This document shows, in pieces, positions 23,224 to 35,477 of a DNA stretch of 64,000 nucleotides. The notes beneath the pieces were generated by a model. It was not told the DNA's origin. It saw only the letters and a program-made list of their open reading frames with translations, and did no database searches. The stretch comes from Pascua guehoae. Its lineage: Eukaryota; Basidiomycota; Tremellomycetes; Trichosporonales; Trichosporonaceae. The DNA lies in the NCBI GenBank assembly GCA_001600415.1, contig BCJX01000002.1, positions 3,365,165-3,429,164 on the forward strand, given 5' to 3'. The position numbers and the translations under genes are program-made. Within the stretch, counting starts at the first letter, position 1. Each line of letters opens with the position of its first letter.

Positions 23224-26178
23224 TTAGCTCCGGCCATACCCGCCCGTCCAGAACGCGGGCGGGAGCTCGCCGACAAAGTCGGCATAGGGCCGTTCGACGA
23301 GCACGGCCTCGCCCTCGCCCATCCAGTCTGCGGCGACGACACCCCTAAACCTGTCCGTGACGACCTTTACAAACTCGGGGTCGGTGGCCGACGAGGGCGT
23401 CTTGAGGACGGCGCGGGCGAGCGACGAGCCGCCAGGGGAAGGGGGCACTTCCGAGCCCGCGACCGAGGGGCTCTGGGACGACGCCTCGAGCTGCTGGCGT
23501 GCTTCGCGGGCGCGCTTGCGGCGGAGGTTTTTGCTGCTCAGCCCTTGCTGTCCGGGGGCGCCGAGGGTGGTGGGGTCGGCGCCGCGGCGGCGGCTCACGA
23601 CGAGGTCGAGGTCGAGACGCGCCGACGCGAGCCAGTCGTGCGCCCACAGGACAAGCTTGGTGGACCGGGGGTTGGCGCGCGACGGCTCAATGGCAGCGCC
23701 CTCGACGGCGGCGTGCAGGCCGCGCAGCGTCTTGTTGAGCGCGTCGAGCTGCGCCGTCGCGGGGAGCAGGTGGCGTGCGTCGACGTGGTAAAACTGCACG
23801 CTGTTGTTGGGGTTGACGAGCATCAGGAGCGGGTGGGCGGGCGTAAACGCCAGCGCGACAGGGGCCGCACTCAGTGTCGGGAGCAGGGCGTGCAGCTGCA
23901 GCGTGTCGAGGTTGAAGATTGTCACTTTGCCGCCCAGGTCCGACGTCGCGAGCCATTGCGCATCGTCGCTCGCCGCCAGACCCGTCACCCACGGCGCGTT
24001 GCCCGCCGCAGCAGGGCGCTCGTCGTCCTCGTCGTCGTCGCTGTCCTGCTTGGCGCCCCCGTTCATGTCCACGTCGCCGTCCGCCGCCACAGCCCGCTCC
24101 TCGCGCTTCCGCTGCCGCCTCCGCTTGCCGCGCACCGAGCGTCCAGACGCCAGCGTGTGCTGGGGCGCAAAGCACCGCGCCACAGTCACGTCTTGCCGGT
24201 CACCAGTAGGGAGCTCGAGGACCACCACGTTGGCCGACGCCGCGAGCGCCATCACGAGCCGTCCCGAGTCGGGTGTAAACAGGAGCGACGACGCGCCGCA
24301 GCCCCGCTGGTCCAGGTGGAGATGTGCCAGCTCGGGCGACGCAAGCAGCTCGGACACAAACTCGCGCATGCGGATCGGGCGGACAGCGCCAGTCACACTG
24401 GTGCTGAGGCGGAACAGCTTGGTCTCGTACAGATCCGACACGGCGAGCCACTCGCCGTCGTGCGACACGGCCGACGAAATGAGGTTGGTCCGGAGCTGTG
24501 TGTTAGGTTGGAAGACTCTAGACGACGCTGCTGCTGTGGCTCACCTTGAGATCCATCTCGATCACCTTTTCCCACCCCTTTTCATCCTCGAGTACGCGCC
24601 AGACACCAATTGCTCGGTCCTTGCGGCCGACAACCAGCCTACCCCCGCGCGAGACGGCGATGCGGCCCTGACCGCGCTCGCCGCCAAACATTGGCAGTTT
24701 GCGCGGCCACGCCTCGTCAAACACGGCACGCGACGCGCCGCGGTTCTTGCCGAGCGGGTCACGCAGCTTTTCGGCGAGGAGATCAGGCGCGGCGGCGGGC
24801 GTGAGGGTCGGCGCCATGTCCCAGCCACCAGAGGCGAGAATGGGCGCCAGACTTGGGTTGAGAGGCTGGGGAGCGAGCGGGTGCGATGATGGCAGTGGCA
24901 CATAGGGCGGGAACACGGCCAGGGCACGCACGTCGTGCGTGTGGATCCGCTTGTACGAGGTGAGCACCCACTCGGTCCGGCCGTTGGCCTGGGGCACAGC
25001 GGTAAACTGGCACACGCGCTGGTCGGGTCCAGAAGTGAACACGGTGCGGCCGCCGGGGCCAATGGCCATGCACATGCCGTCGGCCTTGTGGCTGCGGAAC
25101 GTCTGGCGCTGGGCCATGGTCGTGCTGTCCCAGAACGTGACGCTGCCGAGCGAGTCGGACGTGACTATTGTCGAGTCGCTGTGGAAGTTGTCAGCTACGA
25201 GTTGAGTTGTACCCAAGAGTTAGTACCCACGGCAGGACTGCTACACCCCACACAATAGTCCCCTTGTGACTACCCTTCTTCTTGGACACCTTTTCGACGA
25301 CGGCGCGGCTCTTGAGCGTCACACGGCCGGCCGAAGTGCCCGCGGTACTTGGCGCAGGCAGGTCCCACCTGCGGAACGACGAGTCCGAGTTTCCAGTGAC
25401 GAGGTAGGCGTCGCGCCATGCCCATGCACCGCCGTCTTCCTGGACAAGCTTGGGTGCCCCCCACGCGACCGACACGGTGCGGGTGCGGGACGGGAGTGCG
25501 TCGGAGCGGAGCAGATGGGGAGGAGCAGGCTCGAGCTGGGCGACGCCGGGTCCAAAGGGCGTGGGGATGGAGACAAAGTGGAGGTGGGGCGAGTTGGTTG
25601 CGAGACACAGCAGCTGGTGCGTTGGGGATACGCTCAACGACCACAGTGGCGGCGAGGGGATCGGGTACGTCTGGAGCACCCGGCCCGTCTCGAGACACCG
25701 TTCCGTGAGGTCGGTCGAGTCGGAGCCCGCGGTAAAGAGCCGCAGGTCGGCAATGCGTGGCACCGTGTACGGCTTTTCTGCAAGCGCCTCGGGGTCACGG
25801 ATCACGAGCGCCATGAGCGAGATTGTCGGGTGTGTCAAGGTCGGCGGCAGTGTCTGGTGGTTAGAGTTTGTCCCCCGTCTGCCGCCACAACAAACACCCC
25901 CGGCTCACCTTTTCCAGCACATAGTTGCCCACACCGCCCTGTTCAGCAGGCACATACTGCCAGATCTCGACCTCGCCATTGTCACGCGCGACAATGAGCA
26001 CACCAAACTCGGCGTCGTCGGAGCGTGCCTTGCCCTTTGACGACGAGGTGGAGGAGGGGTCACGCGCGACCGGCAGTGGCAGTGGTGCAAACGCAAGCGC
26101 CGTGATTGGCGACGGCGTGTGGTCAAAGAACCGGATACGGTGCAGGGGCAACGACGGGGATGATGTTGGTGCCGACAT
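23224..26178 (-). CDS. UTP4: UTP4 (Cirhin) WD40 protein of the small-subunit processome
   Basis: Four exons (26178-25909, 25853-25231, 25178-24545, 24495-23224) give 932 aa. WD-type repeats run the length: RIRFFDHTPSPITALAFAP at the start, then blocks such as DSTIVTSDSLGSVTFWDS, TEWVLTSYKRIHTHDVRALAV and WLATSDLGGKVTIFNLDTLQLHALLP. The C-terminus DFVGELPPAFWTGGYG is the diagnostic Utp4 tail. A basic/acidic insert (GKRRRQRKREER, then DSDDDEDDE) at about residues 640-690 looks nucleolar. Utp4 belongs to the UtpA/t-UTP complex that binds nascent pre-rRNA. ATG at 26178 was taken because upstream in-frame codons begin at a GTG. The second intron uses the far acceptor (CCACAG), giving AVLPDSTIVTSDS. 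Confidence 0.93.
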
Positions 26179-26495
26179 GGTCGTGGAGAGCACCGGCGGC
26201 GATGAGCAGCGTGCAAGCGATGGCGATGGCTGGGTGAGGATGGGCCTGCAGCTGGTGGTTATTGTCGTTCACTTGCACAAGCAGGTAGCTCACTTGACTT
26301 TCCAAAATTCCTGGAAACAGAGGCGCCCTCATTCACTTGATATCAATTCATCCGCAAGGAGGATATAAAATGACACGTCAGAATGCCTCCACCCCGTCCT
26401 CCACTTAGTCGTACACCTCACCTTCTTGTAACAACTCGACATTTCCCTCATCTTGTGCACCACTGCCATTGCTATTCACCCACTGTCTACTCGAC
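26179..26495. promoter_or_regulatory. Compact divergent promoter UTP4 / TFB4
   Basis: 317 bp between divergent starts. A TATAAAA sequence at 26364-26370 lies about 125 bp upstream of the TFB4 ATG and is a plausible TATA box for it. Confidence 0.45.
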
Positions 26496-28242
26496 ATGCC
26501 GCCCCCACCGCATGCAGGCCAGCCGGCGCCTGTAGCAAAAGCACGACCATGGCCAGCAACCTCGCCACCCGCGCTGCTCATCGCCATTGTCGACCTGCAC
26601 CCCCTCGCATGGAGCCTGCTCTCGCAGCTCTCCGACCCCAGCGACCGGCACGAGCGCGAAAAGGCCCCCGTATCGCCCGTTACGCTCCAAGAGTTTGCCG
26701 CTGTTATCATGGTGTTTCTGAATGCGCACCTCGCGAGTCGATGGGGTAACGAGGTTATTGTGTATGGAGCAACGGCGGGCAGAGCGTGAGTACGACCGGA
26801 AGGAAGGCGAGAGGGAAGGTTTTCGAGCAAGGCAAGGAAGGGCGACAGCAAGGAATATGGAATGAGGACATGGAGGACGGACATGGATGCGCCAGGTTCG
26901 ATCTCAACAACTACTCTGGCTTGATGAGGCAAGCTGGGGTCACAGCTGGGGTCACAGCCCTAGTCCTGGCGTGTTGGCTGAGGCTGAGGGTGTGCACCTG
27001 TGGACCAACACAACGAGCGGAAACATGAAAGAAGGCATCGGAACCCTCGCTCACAACAGTGCTCTTCTCTACCCCCCACCAGAAGACAAGGGTTCTCTAC
27101 GACCAAACCCAAACTTTTATTCGCCTTTCCAGCTCCTAGACAACCGCTTCCAGGACAGGATGAAGCAGGTGGTCGCTGAGGAGGAACAAAGGCTCACTGC
27201 GACGGGCGGAAAGGGGTTGAATGGTACGTGATCAATTAGGCACAAGCTGACGCCCCAGATCCACCAGCACTGGTCTCGGCACTCACCAAGGCGTTGTGTT
27301 GTGGGTCGGCGCCTTGCATCGTTCGCCTCTGACCTACAGATATCAATCGCCGTCGACCAACCGAGGCTCCCGGTTCCTCCCTGACCGCTCACGATGAACA
27401 GGGCCAGTCCAATCCAGAAGCGCCAGAGTCGCGCATTCTCGTGCTCAATGCCACGCCCGGCGGTGCCGAGGACTCGGAGGCGACGAGCACAAAGGCGGCC
27501 AAGGCGTCCGGTGGCAGTGGAGGGCAGAGGGGATATGTCGGCCTGATGAACTGTGTGTTTGCAGCACAAAAGGCTGTGAGTGTTAGCTGTCTTGTGTCGG
27601 AATGGTGGTAGCTGACACGACAGAAAATCCCAATCGATGTCCTCACGCTCCCGCCCGAGTGCACAAAGACGGCGCCGCCAATCTTCCTGCAACAGGCGGC
27701 ACACCTAACGGAAGGCATCTACTGGCGCTGGAATGGGCGGGGAGGCTTATTGCAGTACCTCCACGTGAGTTAAGGTCGGACTATCTGTGCTAACTCTCAG
27801 TCAATATACCTGCCCCCTCCGTCGCTCCGCAAGCACCCATTCACCATGCCGCCGCAGGACGCGGTCGACTTCCGTGCCGTCTGTTTCTGCCACCACGACG
27901 TTGTCGACGTGGGCTTTGTGTGCAGCGTGTGCCTGAGCAGTGGGTTTGTTGAGCCATATGCGTTCTAACCCACTCAGTCTTTTGCGAGGCAAAGTTTGTG
28001 TGTCCGATGTGCAAGTGAGTTCTCAGTGTGTGCAACCGAGCAACCAGCTGACCCGCAGGACCAAATTCCCCATCAGGTCACTTCCCACACTCAAGGCGCT
28101 CGCTGCCAATGTCGAGCCCATTCCCGTGCCCAGCACCGTCCCCGCCCCGCGTCAGAAACGGCCGTCGACTACGGCCACGAATGGCACCATGCCCGCGGCA
28201 CCACCACCTCCAGACGATACCGACGTGATTGTACTCGAATAG
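26496..28242 (+). CDS. TFB4: TFIIH subunit TFB4 (p34/GTF2H3)
   Basis: Eight exons (26496-26785, 27060-27223, 27259-27300, 27340-27575, 27624-27764, 27801-27939, 27978-28014, 28059-28242) give 410 aa. The N-terminal vWA-like domain starts PPALLIAIVDLHPLAWSLLS with FLNAHLASRWGNEVIVYG; then LVSALTKALCYINRR, RILVLNATP, GYVGLMNCVFAAQKAKIPIDVL, and GGLLQYL. The C-terminal C4 zinc finger reads CFCHHDVVDVGFVCSVCLSIFCEAKFVCPMC. Tfb4 holds Ssl1/p44 in core TFIIH for transcription initiation and nucleotide excision repair. The Pro-rich tail ends DDTDVIVLE. Exon 2 starts at 27060 (GC|T GCT CTT CTC TAC), which restores the LLYPPPEDKGS segment; later AGs break the frame. Introns 2 and 3 are 35 and 39 nt. 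Confidence 0.93.
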
Positions 28243-28992
28243 GAGTGGGTCGGGTGTGTGTCGTGTCTGTCACGAGGCGTGTGTCGTGTCGCACGGGTCG
28301 CCGTGTGGGCGGCCGGGGTGTGTCGCTTGGGGGCCGAGGTGTGTCGTTTGGTGGGCCAATTGCGGAGGAGTGCGCTGCCGATAGTGTCGCAGAGAGTGGG
28401 CGGATAGCATCCTAGACGAGCCCAGCCATGTATTTATCACTTTATCAATCTCCAGCGAGACACGCTGATATCCACGAAGGAAAGTAAGACGACGCAAGCA
28501 CTAGCACATCATGGGTGATACGTGCGACTCGGGAAACGCACAAAGAGCCGAAGTGGAAGCCAAGCAACAGGCAGTGCCGTATCTTGAAGACGCCGACAAG
28601 AGCTACAAAGGCGACAAACGTGACGCTGATGGCTGGGTGGCGTCAGGCACTAAAACGCAGGTCATCGGTCTGGTCCGACGAGTGACATGGTGGGGTAAGA
28701 CAATCACCAGAGATCAGCTGATAAGCCGACCAGATCGGACGCCGACCACAACGGAGACCACGTACCTGCATACCATGCCCACTCACCAACAACACACGGG
28801 TGGGTGGCCAAATGGCTGCCCGCACACTGCCACCGCCTGCCGGCATGCGTGCCAAACCGTGTCTGCCAGCCTCTGTACCTGGTTCCAAATGCGTACATAA
28901 GCCCTCACCGAGCGACCCAGATCCTCATCCTCTTCCTCTCTCTCTCTCTTCCTCTCTTCTAGTCCCATTTACACGCCGAACACATATCCACA
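28243..28992. promoter_or_regulatory. Intergenic region and promoter upstream of URC1
   Basis: 750 bp between tandem genes. A CT-rich tract (28928-28963) lies just upstream of the URC1 ATG, similar to other leaders here. No coding signal otherwise. Confidence 0.4.
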
Positions 28993-31440
28993 ATGTCCGA
29001 GCTCGCTACCGTGCTAGAGCTCCTCCAGAAGCTCGACACCAAGCAGGAACAGCTCGCCACGCAGGTACGTGAGCCACCTACGTGTGCTCTAGGTCAACAC
29101 TCCGATACCCACTCTTCCCCCTCCAACCCNCCCCCGCCTGGACACTGCTCACACCCAGGTCGAGGCCCTCACCGCCCAGGCGACACGCACGCGCACCCTC
29201 TCCTCGGCGCCCGGCTCGCCCACCACGCCCGGCGTCGACACAATCCCCTGCGGCCCGCCCGGGTCGTGGAAGTCGCCCTCGCCGCTGGCCGTCATGAGCG
29301 GCGGCGGCGGCGTCAACGCCCTCCGTCTCGCGAGCTCCCCCCCGACTCCCTCGGGTATCGCCCTCGCCCTCTCGGGTAACGGCGTCGTCAACGGTGCTGC
29401 TGCTGGGCCCTCGTCGTCGTCGGCAGCCACACCCCGCACCCCCGCTAACGGCCTCGGTGTCGGCCCCAGCGTCGGCGTCGCTAATGGCCTCGGCGCGGCC
29501 CTCGCCGTCGCTGACCAAGAGGCAAAGGAGGCAAAGGCCGCGAAGAGCAGCAAGGATAAGAAGCCACTGTATCCGTCGCGCGTGGTGCTTACTAGTGCGT
29601 GTGTGTGGCGGGGGTTGGGTTGTGGGGGGGTTGCACTGGGTGGGATGCGGTGTGCGGCGTGAGGCGTGCAGTATGCCGCTGCCTCGCGGCGGGGGATGGC
29701 AGAAGCGTGTGCACATTCAGCATGCAGCCTGCAGCCTGCACACTCATCTTGCTCATCAGCAAACATGTAGCTGCACACGTGCGACCACACACCCACACCC
29801 CTCGCATACCCCAACACGTGTGTGACACAGAAGCTAACGCCCAGCGTACCCGTCGCAGGCGGGAATCGAGCCCGTGCCGATCCAGTGGGGCGCCGGACGT
29901 GAGTGACAGCGACGTCTGTGTGCAGTGCTAACCTACAGCGACGGCCAAGGAGCGCGGACCTGTGGTGTGCTCTCGCATCGCCAAGAACCTGCTGATCCGC
30001 AACTCGATTGGCGCGCACGGCGGGTCGTACTCTGTGTACCGCGCGCTGTCGATTGCGATGGGCCAGCTGCGCCCCGACTGGCGTCCAGACCTGTCCAACA
30101 CGCACCCGCCGTTTGTGCTGCCTCCGCAACCGGGGTGGTTTGGCGAGGACGGCATTGTGTCGTTTGACCCGTGGGGAGCCATGACGCAGCAAGCATGGGC
30201 GGCCGAGTACGCCGACGGGCTGGATGTGCGCCCGACCATTTCGCAGACAATGGCACACATCAAGATTGAAGAGCTGGACGTGCTTGCGCGCAAGGGCGAG
30301 TTCCCCCTCGACGGTGAGATCGTCATCAAGTCGCCTGAACTGCCCGCATTCCCCGGTGTCGACCAGGGCGTCGAGATCAACACGTACAAGGCCGCCATTG
30401 ACCCCGTGTGGTACCTCCCCGGTGTCGCCAAGCGCCTAGGCATTGCAGAGTCGACCCTCCGCCGCGCCCTCTTTGAGGACACGGGCGGCATGTACCCCGA
30501 GCTCCTCACCCGCCCCGACATCAAGGTCTTCCTGCCCCCCATTGGCGGCATGACCGTCTACATTATGGGCGACCCCGCAAAGCTCTCGGACCCAAACACG
30601 GAAATCACTTGCAGGCCCCACGACAGCTGCTCGGGTTCGGACGTCTTTGGCTCGGATATCTGCACATGCCGTCCATACCTCATCTTTGGCATCAGCGAGG
30701 CCATCAAGACAGCCCAGCGCGGCGGCGTCGGCGTCATTGTCTACTTCCAAAAGGAGGGCCGTGCGCTTGGAGAGGTGAGTCCCTGCTGGCGCGTCAGCGC
30801 CAGCGTCCTAGCAGCTTTAACGCTTCGAGGCTTGCTCGCTTCCACACCGTCAACCACCAGCTAACCCTTAGGTCATCAAGTACATGGTGTACAACCGCCG
30901 CAAGCGCGGCGGCGACAGCGCCGCAGAGTACTTTAACAACACGTCGGCCGTCGCCGGTGTAAAGGACGCGCGGCACCAGGCGCTCATGCCCGACGTGCTC
31001 AAGTTCCTCGGCATCAAGCACATTACAAACCTCATTTCCATGAGCAACATGAAGTATGACGCCATTATCGAGTCGGGCATCACGGTCAAGAACCGCTACG
31101 AGATTCCTGACGAGCTCATCCCCGCCGACGGCCGCGTCGAGATTGATGCAAAGGTGGGTAGATGACTGGGGTTTGGGAGAAATGGAGTGCGAGTTGGGTT
31201 TGAGGTTGGGGGGTCGAGTGGATAAATGGCGTGGGGTTATGGGAGCACGATCCTCTGTCCTGGTGTCGACACGATGGAACGCCCGCTGACACGCCCAGAT
31301 CCAGTCGGGATACTTTTCCAAGAAGGAGGTCACCGACGACCTCGTCAAACTCACAAAGGGCCGCGACTGGGGTGAGTCCGAGTTGCGACCGAGACGACCC
31401 TGGGTGTATACTGACACACACAGAGGACATTGTCCACTAG
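28993..31440 (+). CDS. URC1: URC1: GTP cyclohydrolase II homologue of the uracil-catabolism (URC) type
   Basis: Seven exons (28993-29064, 29159-29594, 29845-29898, 29939-30774, 30872-31153, 31299-31371, 31424-31440), 589 aa. A coiled N-terminus (LATVLELLQKLDTKQEQLATQ) and an Ala/Gly/Ser-rich linker precede a GTP_CH_N-like domain (YPSQAGIEPVPIQWGAG, RGPVVCSRIAKNLLIRNSIG). The catalytic domain keeps the Zn-binding Cys of RibA (CRPHDSCSGSDVFGSDICTC) and YFQKEGRALGEVIKYMVYN. Fungal Urc1 proteins have this two-domain layout and act in the pyrimidine ring-opening URC pathway; classical riboflavin RIB1 enzymes are shorter. URC4 and URC6 are not in the window. The final exon codes only for EDIVH. The single N at 29130 lies in intron 1. 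Confidence 0.85.
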
Positions 31441-31721
31441 TCGAGTCCTCGGTCTCTTTCCGGCAGGACTGCACTCCCCACTCTCTCAAGGCTCACGCTA
31501 CCCATGTGCCCGCCGACCCACATCAGGATACCCCAATGGCATTATTTTCTCGTACTACATGGTTGTCAATGCAAGTTGTTTTCACAAGGCGTGGGATATG
31601 TACTGTGCGCTGTGCTGCTGCTCGTTTTGTTCACGTTTTGGTGCCGTGCGCTCACTTGCCCTCCCCGGCCCCTTACCCCTCGTCAAGCACATGCTGGCTG
31701 CGCTCACCGTGGTTTATGTCG

Positions 31722-31803
31722 ATGCTGCCGACAATATGCTGCCGACAATATGCTGCCGACAATATGCTGCCGACAATATGCTGCTGACAATATGCTGCCG
31801 ACA
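31722..31803. repeat. 14-nt tandem repeat
   Basis: Five full copies plus a partial copy of ATGCTGCCGACAAT; only the fifth copy deviates (CTGCTG). Located about 280 bp after the URC1 stop codon. Confidence 0.95.
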
Positions 31804-32144
31804 CTTCCGACAGTTGCCAAGACCCAGTCCGCGAGTCTGTGTACTCCCACCTCTTTCGGCGCTGTGGCAGCACTCGGGATGCGAGCACACCAATAGTCTA
31901 GCCCACTGGCGTCGAGAAGAAGCCACCGACAACGAGAGCATCACCTCGAGTGCCTTGAACCACCCTCAGACCCTCCGTTTAAACCCTTGCGCCCTTGGTA
32001 TTCATTCCGGGGTTGACACCACTACGACCAAAAGTTGACACTGCCAGATTGACCTCGCCCTCGAGCAATGTGCAGGGACACTCCACCAATCCACCGGCAG
32101 TGGGATGCCTATCACGGTACCTTCTCCATATCTCACTATCAACC

Positions 32145-32291
32145 ATGCACATCACCGACTACGTCAAGGCGGGACACGGCGGTCGTTACATTATTCTGCA
32201 TTTCCTGTACGATTGCGTGCGTGCCGCCGAGGTCAATGGGGCAGTCTCAATGCCAGCCGCACCTGTGCCAGCGGACCGCTGGGTGGAGTAA
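32145..32291 (+). CDS. Possible small ORF, 48 aa, unknown
   Basis: Begins MHITDYVKAGHGGRYIILHF and ends ADRWVE. The first ~30 codons show the G/C third-position preference of real genes here (ATC, ACC, GAC, TAC, GTC, AAG), and the start has an ACC ATG context. No domain is recognised. It could equally be an isolated exon or chance; I assign no function. Confidence 0.2.
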   Translation: MHITDYVKAGHGGRYIILHFLYDCVRAAEVNGAVSMPAAPVPADRWVE

Positions 32292-33271
32292 AAGAGCAGG
32301 GGTACCCGGGCCGAGTTAACTACAGTACATGCTCATCACACCTCGATGGCAGTAGGCTGTGTCATGTTCTAGGCTCCAAGGGCTGGATCAACTAGAGGCG
32401 CCATGTGGGAGCGTGGATTGCTTGGAACGCCCCATGCGCCCTGACACAGACTACGTCTCGCGGGCGGCCTAGTCCAAGGACCAGGTCATGGTCAGTTCAA
32501 ACGTCCGCGCCAGATGTCGCCTGTACTGTGAATAATTGGGGAGGACGAGAGTGATGCTCCTCTGGCGCGCCACTTTGCCTCTTGTGGCCAAGATGAATAT
32601 CAAGGCTTTATCGGAAAGGCCAGCACGAGCGTGGAAAATCTTGACGCCATGCCGCTGAGACGGAACTACAGTACTGTAATAGGGCGACGACTGTCGAGAG
32701 ACCATTATAAGGGTGTTTAGTGTAGTAGTAACACACCTGCAGGTATCCCGACTTGCAATCCTCGGAACATCCCGTCCTTTTGGCCTCTGTGTTCGGCTCA
32801 TACTCCGTCGCGCTGTGGGACGAGCAGGGATGGAGTCATACGAGTCCAGTGTATGGAGTAGTTGTAAAAGTCACAGTAAGAAGTCACAATTGTCGAGCGA
32901 GGAATGGAGCGATAGAGCGATGCATGTTGAATACAGCCTACCAAGATGGCCTATATACTATTGGCGAGCGAGCGAGCGCACAGCTCGTTCGAGCTCGGGC
33001 CAACCAGCAACAATGGGTTCATGAAAGCAAAATTCACAAGAGTCCTGAAGTACAGAGTAGTCAGCAAAGCCACATTGGTCACATTATTGTTGTAGTCGCG
33101 TTCCGGGGATTCCACGTCGAGATGGTATTGGTCTCTACCTGAGCACTGAACGAGTTGCACAGCAAGGACCAAACTCAACAGCCTGCATTGTGATTTTATG
33201 GCTTTCTACTATCACAGACCACGCATCGCTTCCATCCGAGACAACCTTAGACTTGGGGAGCGTGAATACGC

Positions 33272-35225
33272 TCACTCGTAGAGGTCGGGGTGGGCGGCCT
33301 TGACCATATCGGCGCCCTTTTCAGCGACCATGTAGACCACGTTCTGAATACGGCAGTCTGGGAGGGAGGGGAAGATGGAGGCATCAATAACACGCAGGTT
33401 CTTGGTCCCGTGTACGCTGAGCTCTGGGGAGACGACGCCGAGGCCAATGTCGCGACCGATGCGGGCGGTGCCGCACGGGTGGAAACCAGTCTGGAAGCGC
33501 TCGAGGACCTGGCGGTCCATCCACGCGGTATCGTCGCGGCGGAGGGGCCATGGCGAGTCGCCCTCGACAATGTCCTTCATGCCCTCGCCCTTGTGGACGA
33601 GGTCGTAGATGAAGCGCGCACCCTCGCGGAGCGCCAAGAGGTCGAGCGGGTTGGAGAGGAAGGCGAGGTCGATGTGCGCCTGCTCAGTGGGGTCGGACGA
33701 GTTGAGCGTCACCTCGCCGCCCGACGAGAGGGGGCGCATGAGGTCGATGACTACGGTGAGGTAGTCGCCGTCCTCGGGGACGGGGAAGTGCCACTGGAAC
33801 GCGTCGGCGAAGACGGGCTGGAGGGTGAGCGACAATACAATGCAAGTATAATAATAATAAAACTCACCACAAAGTCAATCTCAAAGTGGGGCTCGCCGTT
33901 GGGGCAAAACGGGTCAATGCCTCCGTTGGCCGCCTTGGCGGCACGGTACTCTGGGTTCTTTTCGAGATACTCGTCGATGCGCGGGAAGCCGACGAGCTCG
34001 AGCAGGGGGCTCGAGTAGGGTCCCGTGTGGTCCTTGTTGTACTGTGCCATGGCGGCGTCGTTCTTGGGGCCCGGGTGAATCACGTACGAGTCGGCAGAGT
34101 AGCCGTCCTTGAGCTTGAACACGAGCGGGATGATCGGGTGGTCGAGCAGGTTTTGCCCCACGTGCTTTGAGTCGACGACGACGGGGATGCCAAACTTTTC
34201 AAGCGAAACGCGCTGACCCACACCGCTCAGCATGAGAATCTTGGGCGACTCGTAGACACCAGCAGAGATGATGACCTCGCGGCTGGCGTAGAACTTGTAC
34301 TCGCGCCCGTCGGGCCCAATGACTTCAAGTCCGATGGCCTTGCGGTCGGCAAACAGGACGCGCTTGCCGCGCGTCTCGGCCATGAGCGTAATGTTTTTCT
34401 GAATCTCGTCAGCCAAGCCACCATGTAAAAATCTCCTTTAGTGTAACCAACCTTTCCCTCGACAAAGGTGGCCGACGTCGAGCGGCGGCCGTTGCACACC
34501 GAGTTGACCGACGGGAACAGACCCTTTTGCACACCGTCAAAGACGTCGACCGTGAGCTCGCGGCCCGTGCTCTTCCACGCCTCCTGGAGCTTGTCGCGGA
34601 ACGCCGCCGTCTCCTCGAGCTGAACAGCGTGCGCGACAGGCAGCGGGCCGTTGGAACCGAGGTTTGACACGTCGACGTCAAACTTGGTGTCTCCAGCGTG
34701 GTAGCTATTGTGTCAGCACATTTTCTCAGATTTATGTACGAGGGCAAACTCACGTCGAAGGCTTGGCAAAGTATGGCTTGAGCGCTTCCCAGCCCCACTG
34801 TTCGCCGGCACGGGGCGCCCACTCTTTGTCATAGTGGGCAGCACTGCCGCGGACCCAGGTAAAGTAGTTGAGGGACGTGCTGCCGCCCAGCGTCTTGCCG
34901 CGCGTGTTGGGCTGCTCGGCGCGGAAGTACTTGGGCGTGTCGACCATGGTCGTGCGGAACTGCCAGTCGTACTCCGAGCCACGGAGCGACATTGCACGCG
35001 CCGGAGTCATGATCTGCTCGACGTCGGCCGGGTCACTGGAGACTATTAGATACCGTGTGAAATGGTGGAGAAAACTCACCCGATACCAGCCTCGACGAGG
35101 AGGATCTTGACCTTGGGGTTCTCGGCGAGGCGACCGGCGACGGTCGCACCGGCGGCACCACCACCAAGCACGATAAAATCGTACTCGATGGCAGCGTCCT
35201 TGGGGAGAGTGGAAGCGTGGACCAT
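33272..35225 (-). CDS. GMC-family FAD-dependent oxidoreductase
   Basis: Five exons (35225-35080, 35035-34754, 34704-34452, 34398-33868, 33817-33272), 585 aa. The N-terminal ADP-binding motif is DFIVLGGGAAGATVAGRLAE, ending in the Glu of LLVEAG. GMC signature 1 is RGKTLGGSTSLNYFTWVRG; signature 2 is GVYESPKILMLSGVG. The catalytic His lies in TGFHPCGTARIG, with the second conserved position in DCRIQNVVYMVAEKGAD, where Asn replaces the more usual second His. The family includes choline and alcohol oxidases/dehydrogenases and aryl-alcohol oxidase. There is no signal peptide, so an intracellular enzyme is likely; the C-terminus DLYE is not a peroxisomal signal. The third intron ends at GATTCAG, giving FVEGK-KNITLM. 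Divergent from the catalase gene 1.2 kb away, a suggestive pairing if it makes H2O2. Confidence 0.9.
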
Positions 35226-35437
35226 GGTGAGAAGTGTGGTGTGATGGGGGGTTTGGTCCAGGATTCTCGTGAACAGAGCGCCTTTTGTACATGTTTCCTC
35301 AAGTCACTGCCACCACCACATGCCACTTCAGCATTGCCGGTGTGCTCTCCTGAAGGCTGCCTACCTCCACGACCCTGGGAAAAAATACGAGCATCGTCCA
35401 TGGTCTAAGGGCGCGGCCGGGATAGATTGAGGATCGA

Positions 35438-35477
<40 letters not shown>

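Larger units (their letters stand above)
31441..33271. other. 1.8-kb convergent intergenic region URC1 / GMC oxidoreductase
   Basis: Contains a 14-nt tandem repeat (31722-31803) and one small frame with native-like codon use (32145-32291, listed separately). Otherwise no coding or RNA signal recognised. Confidence 0.35.
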
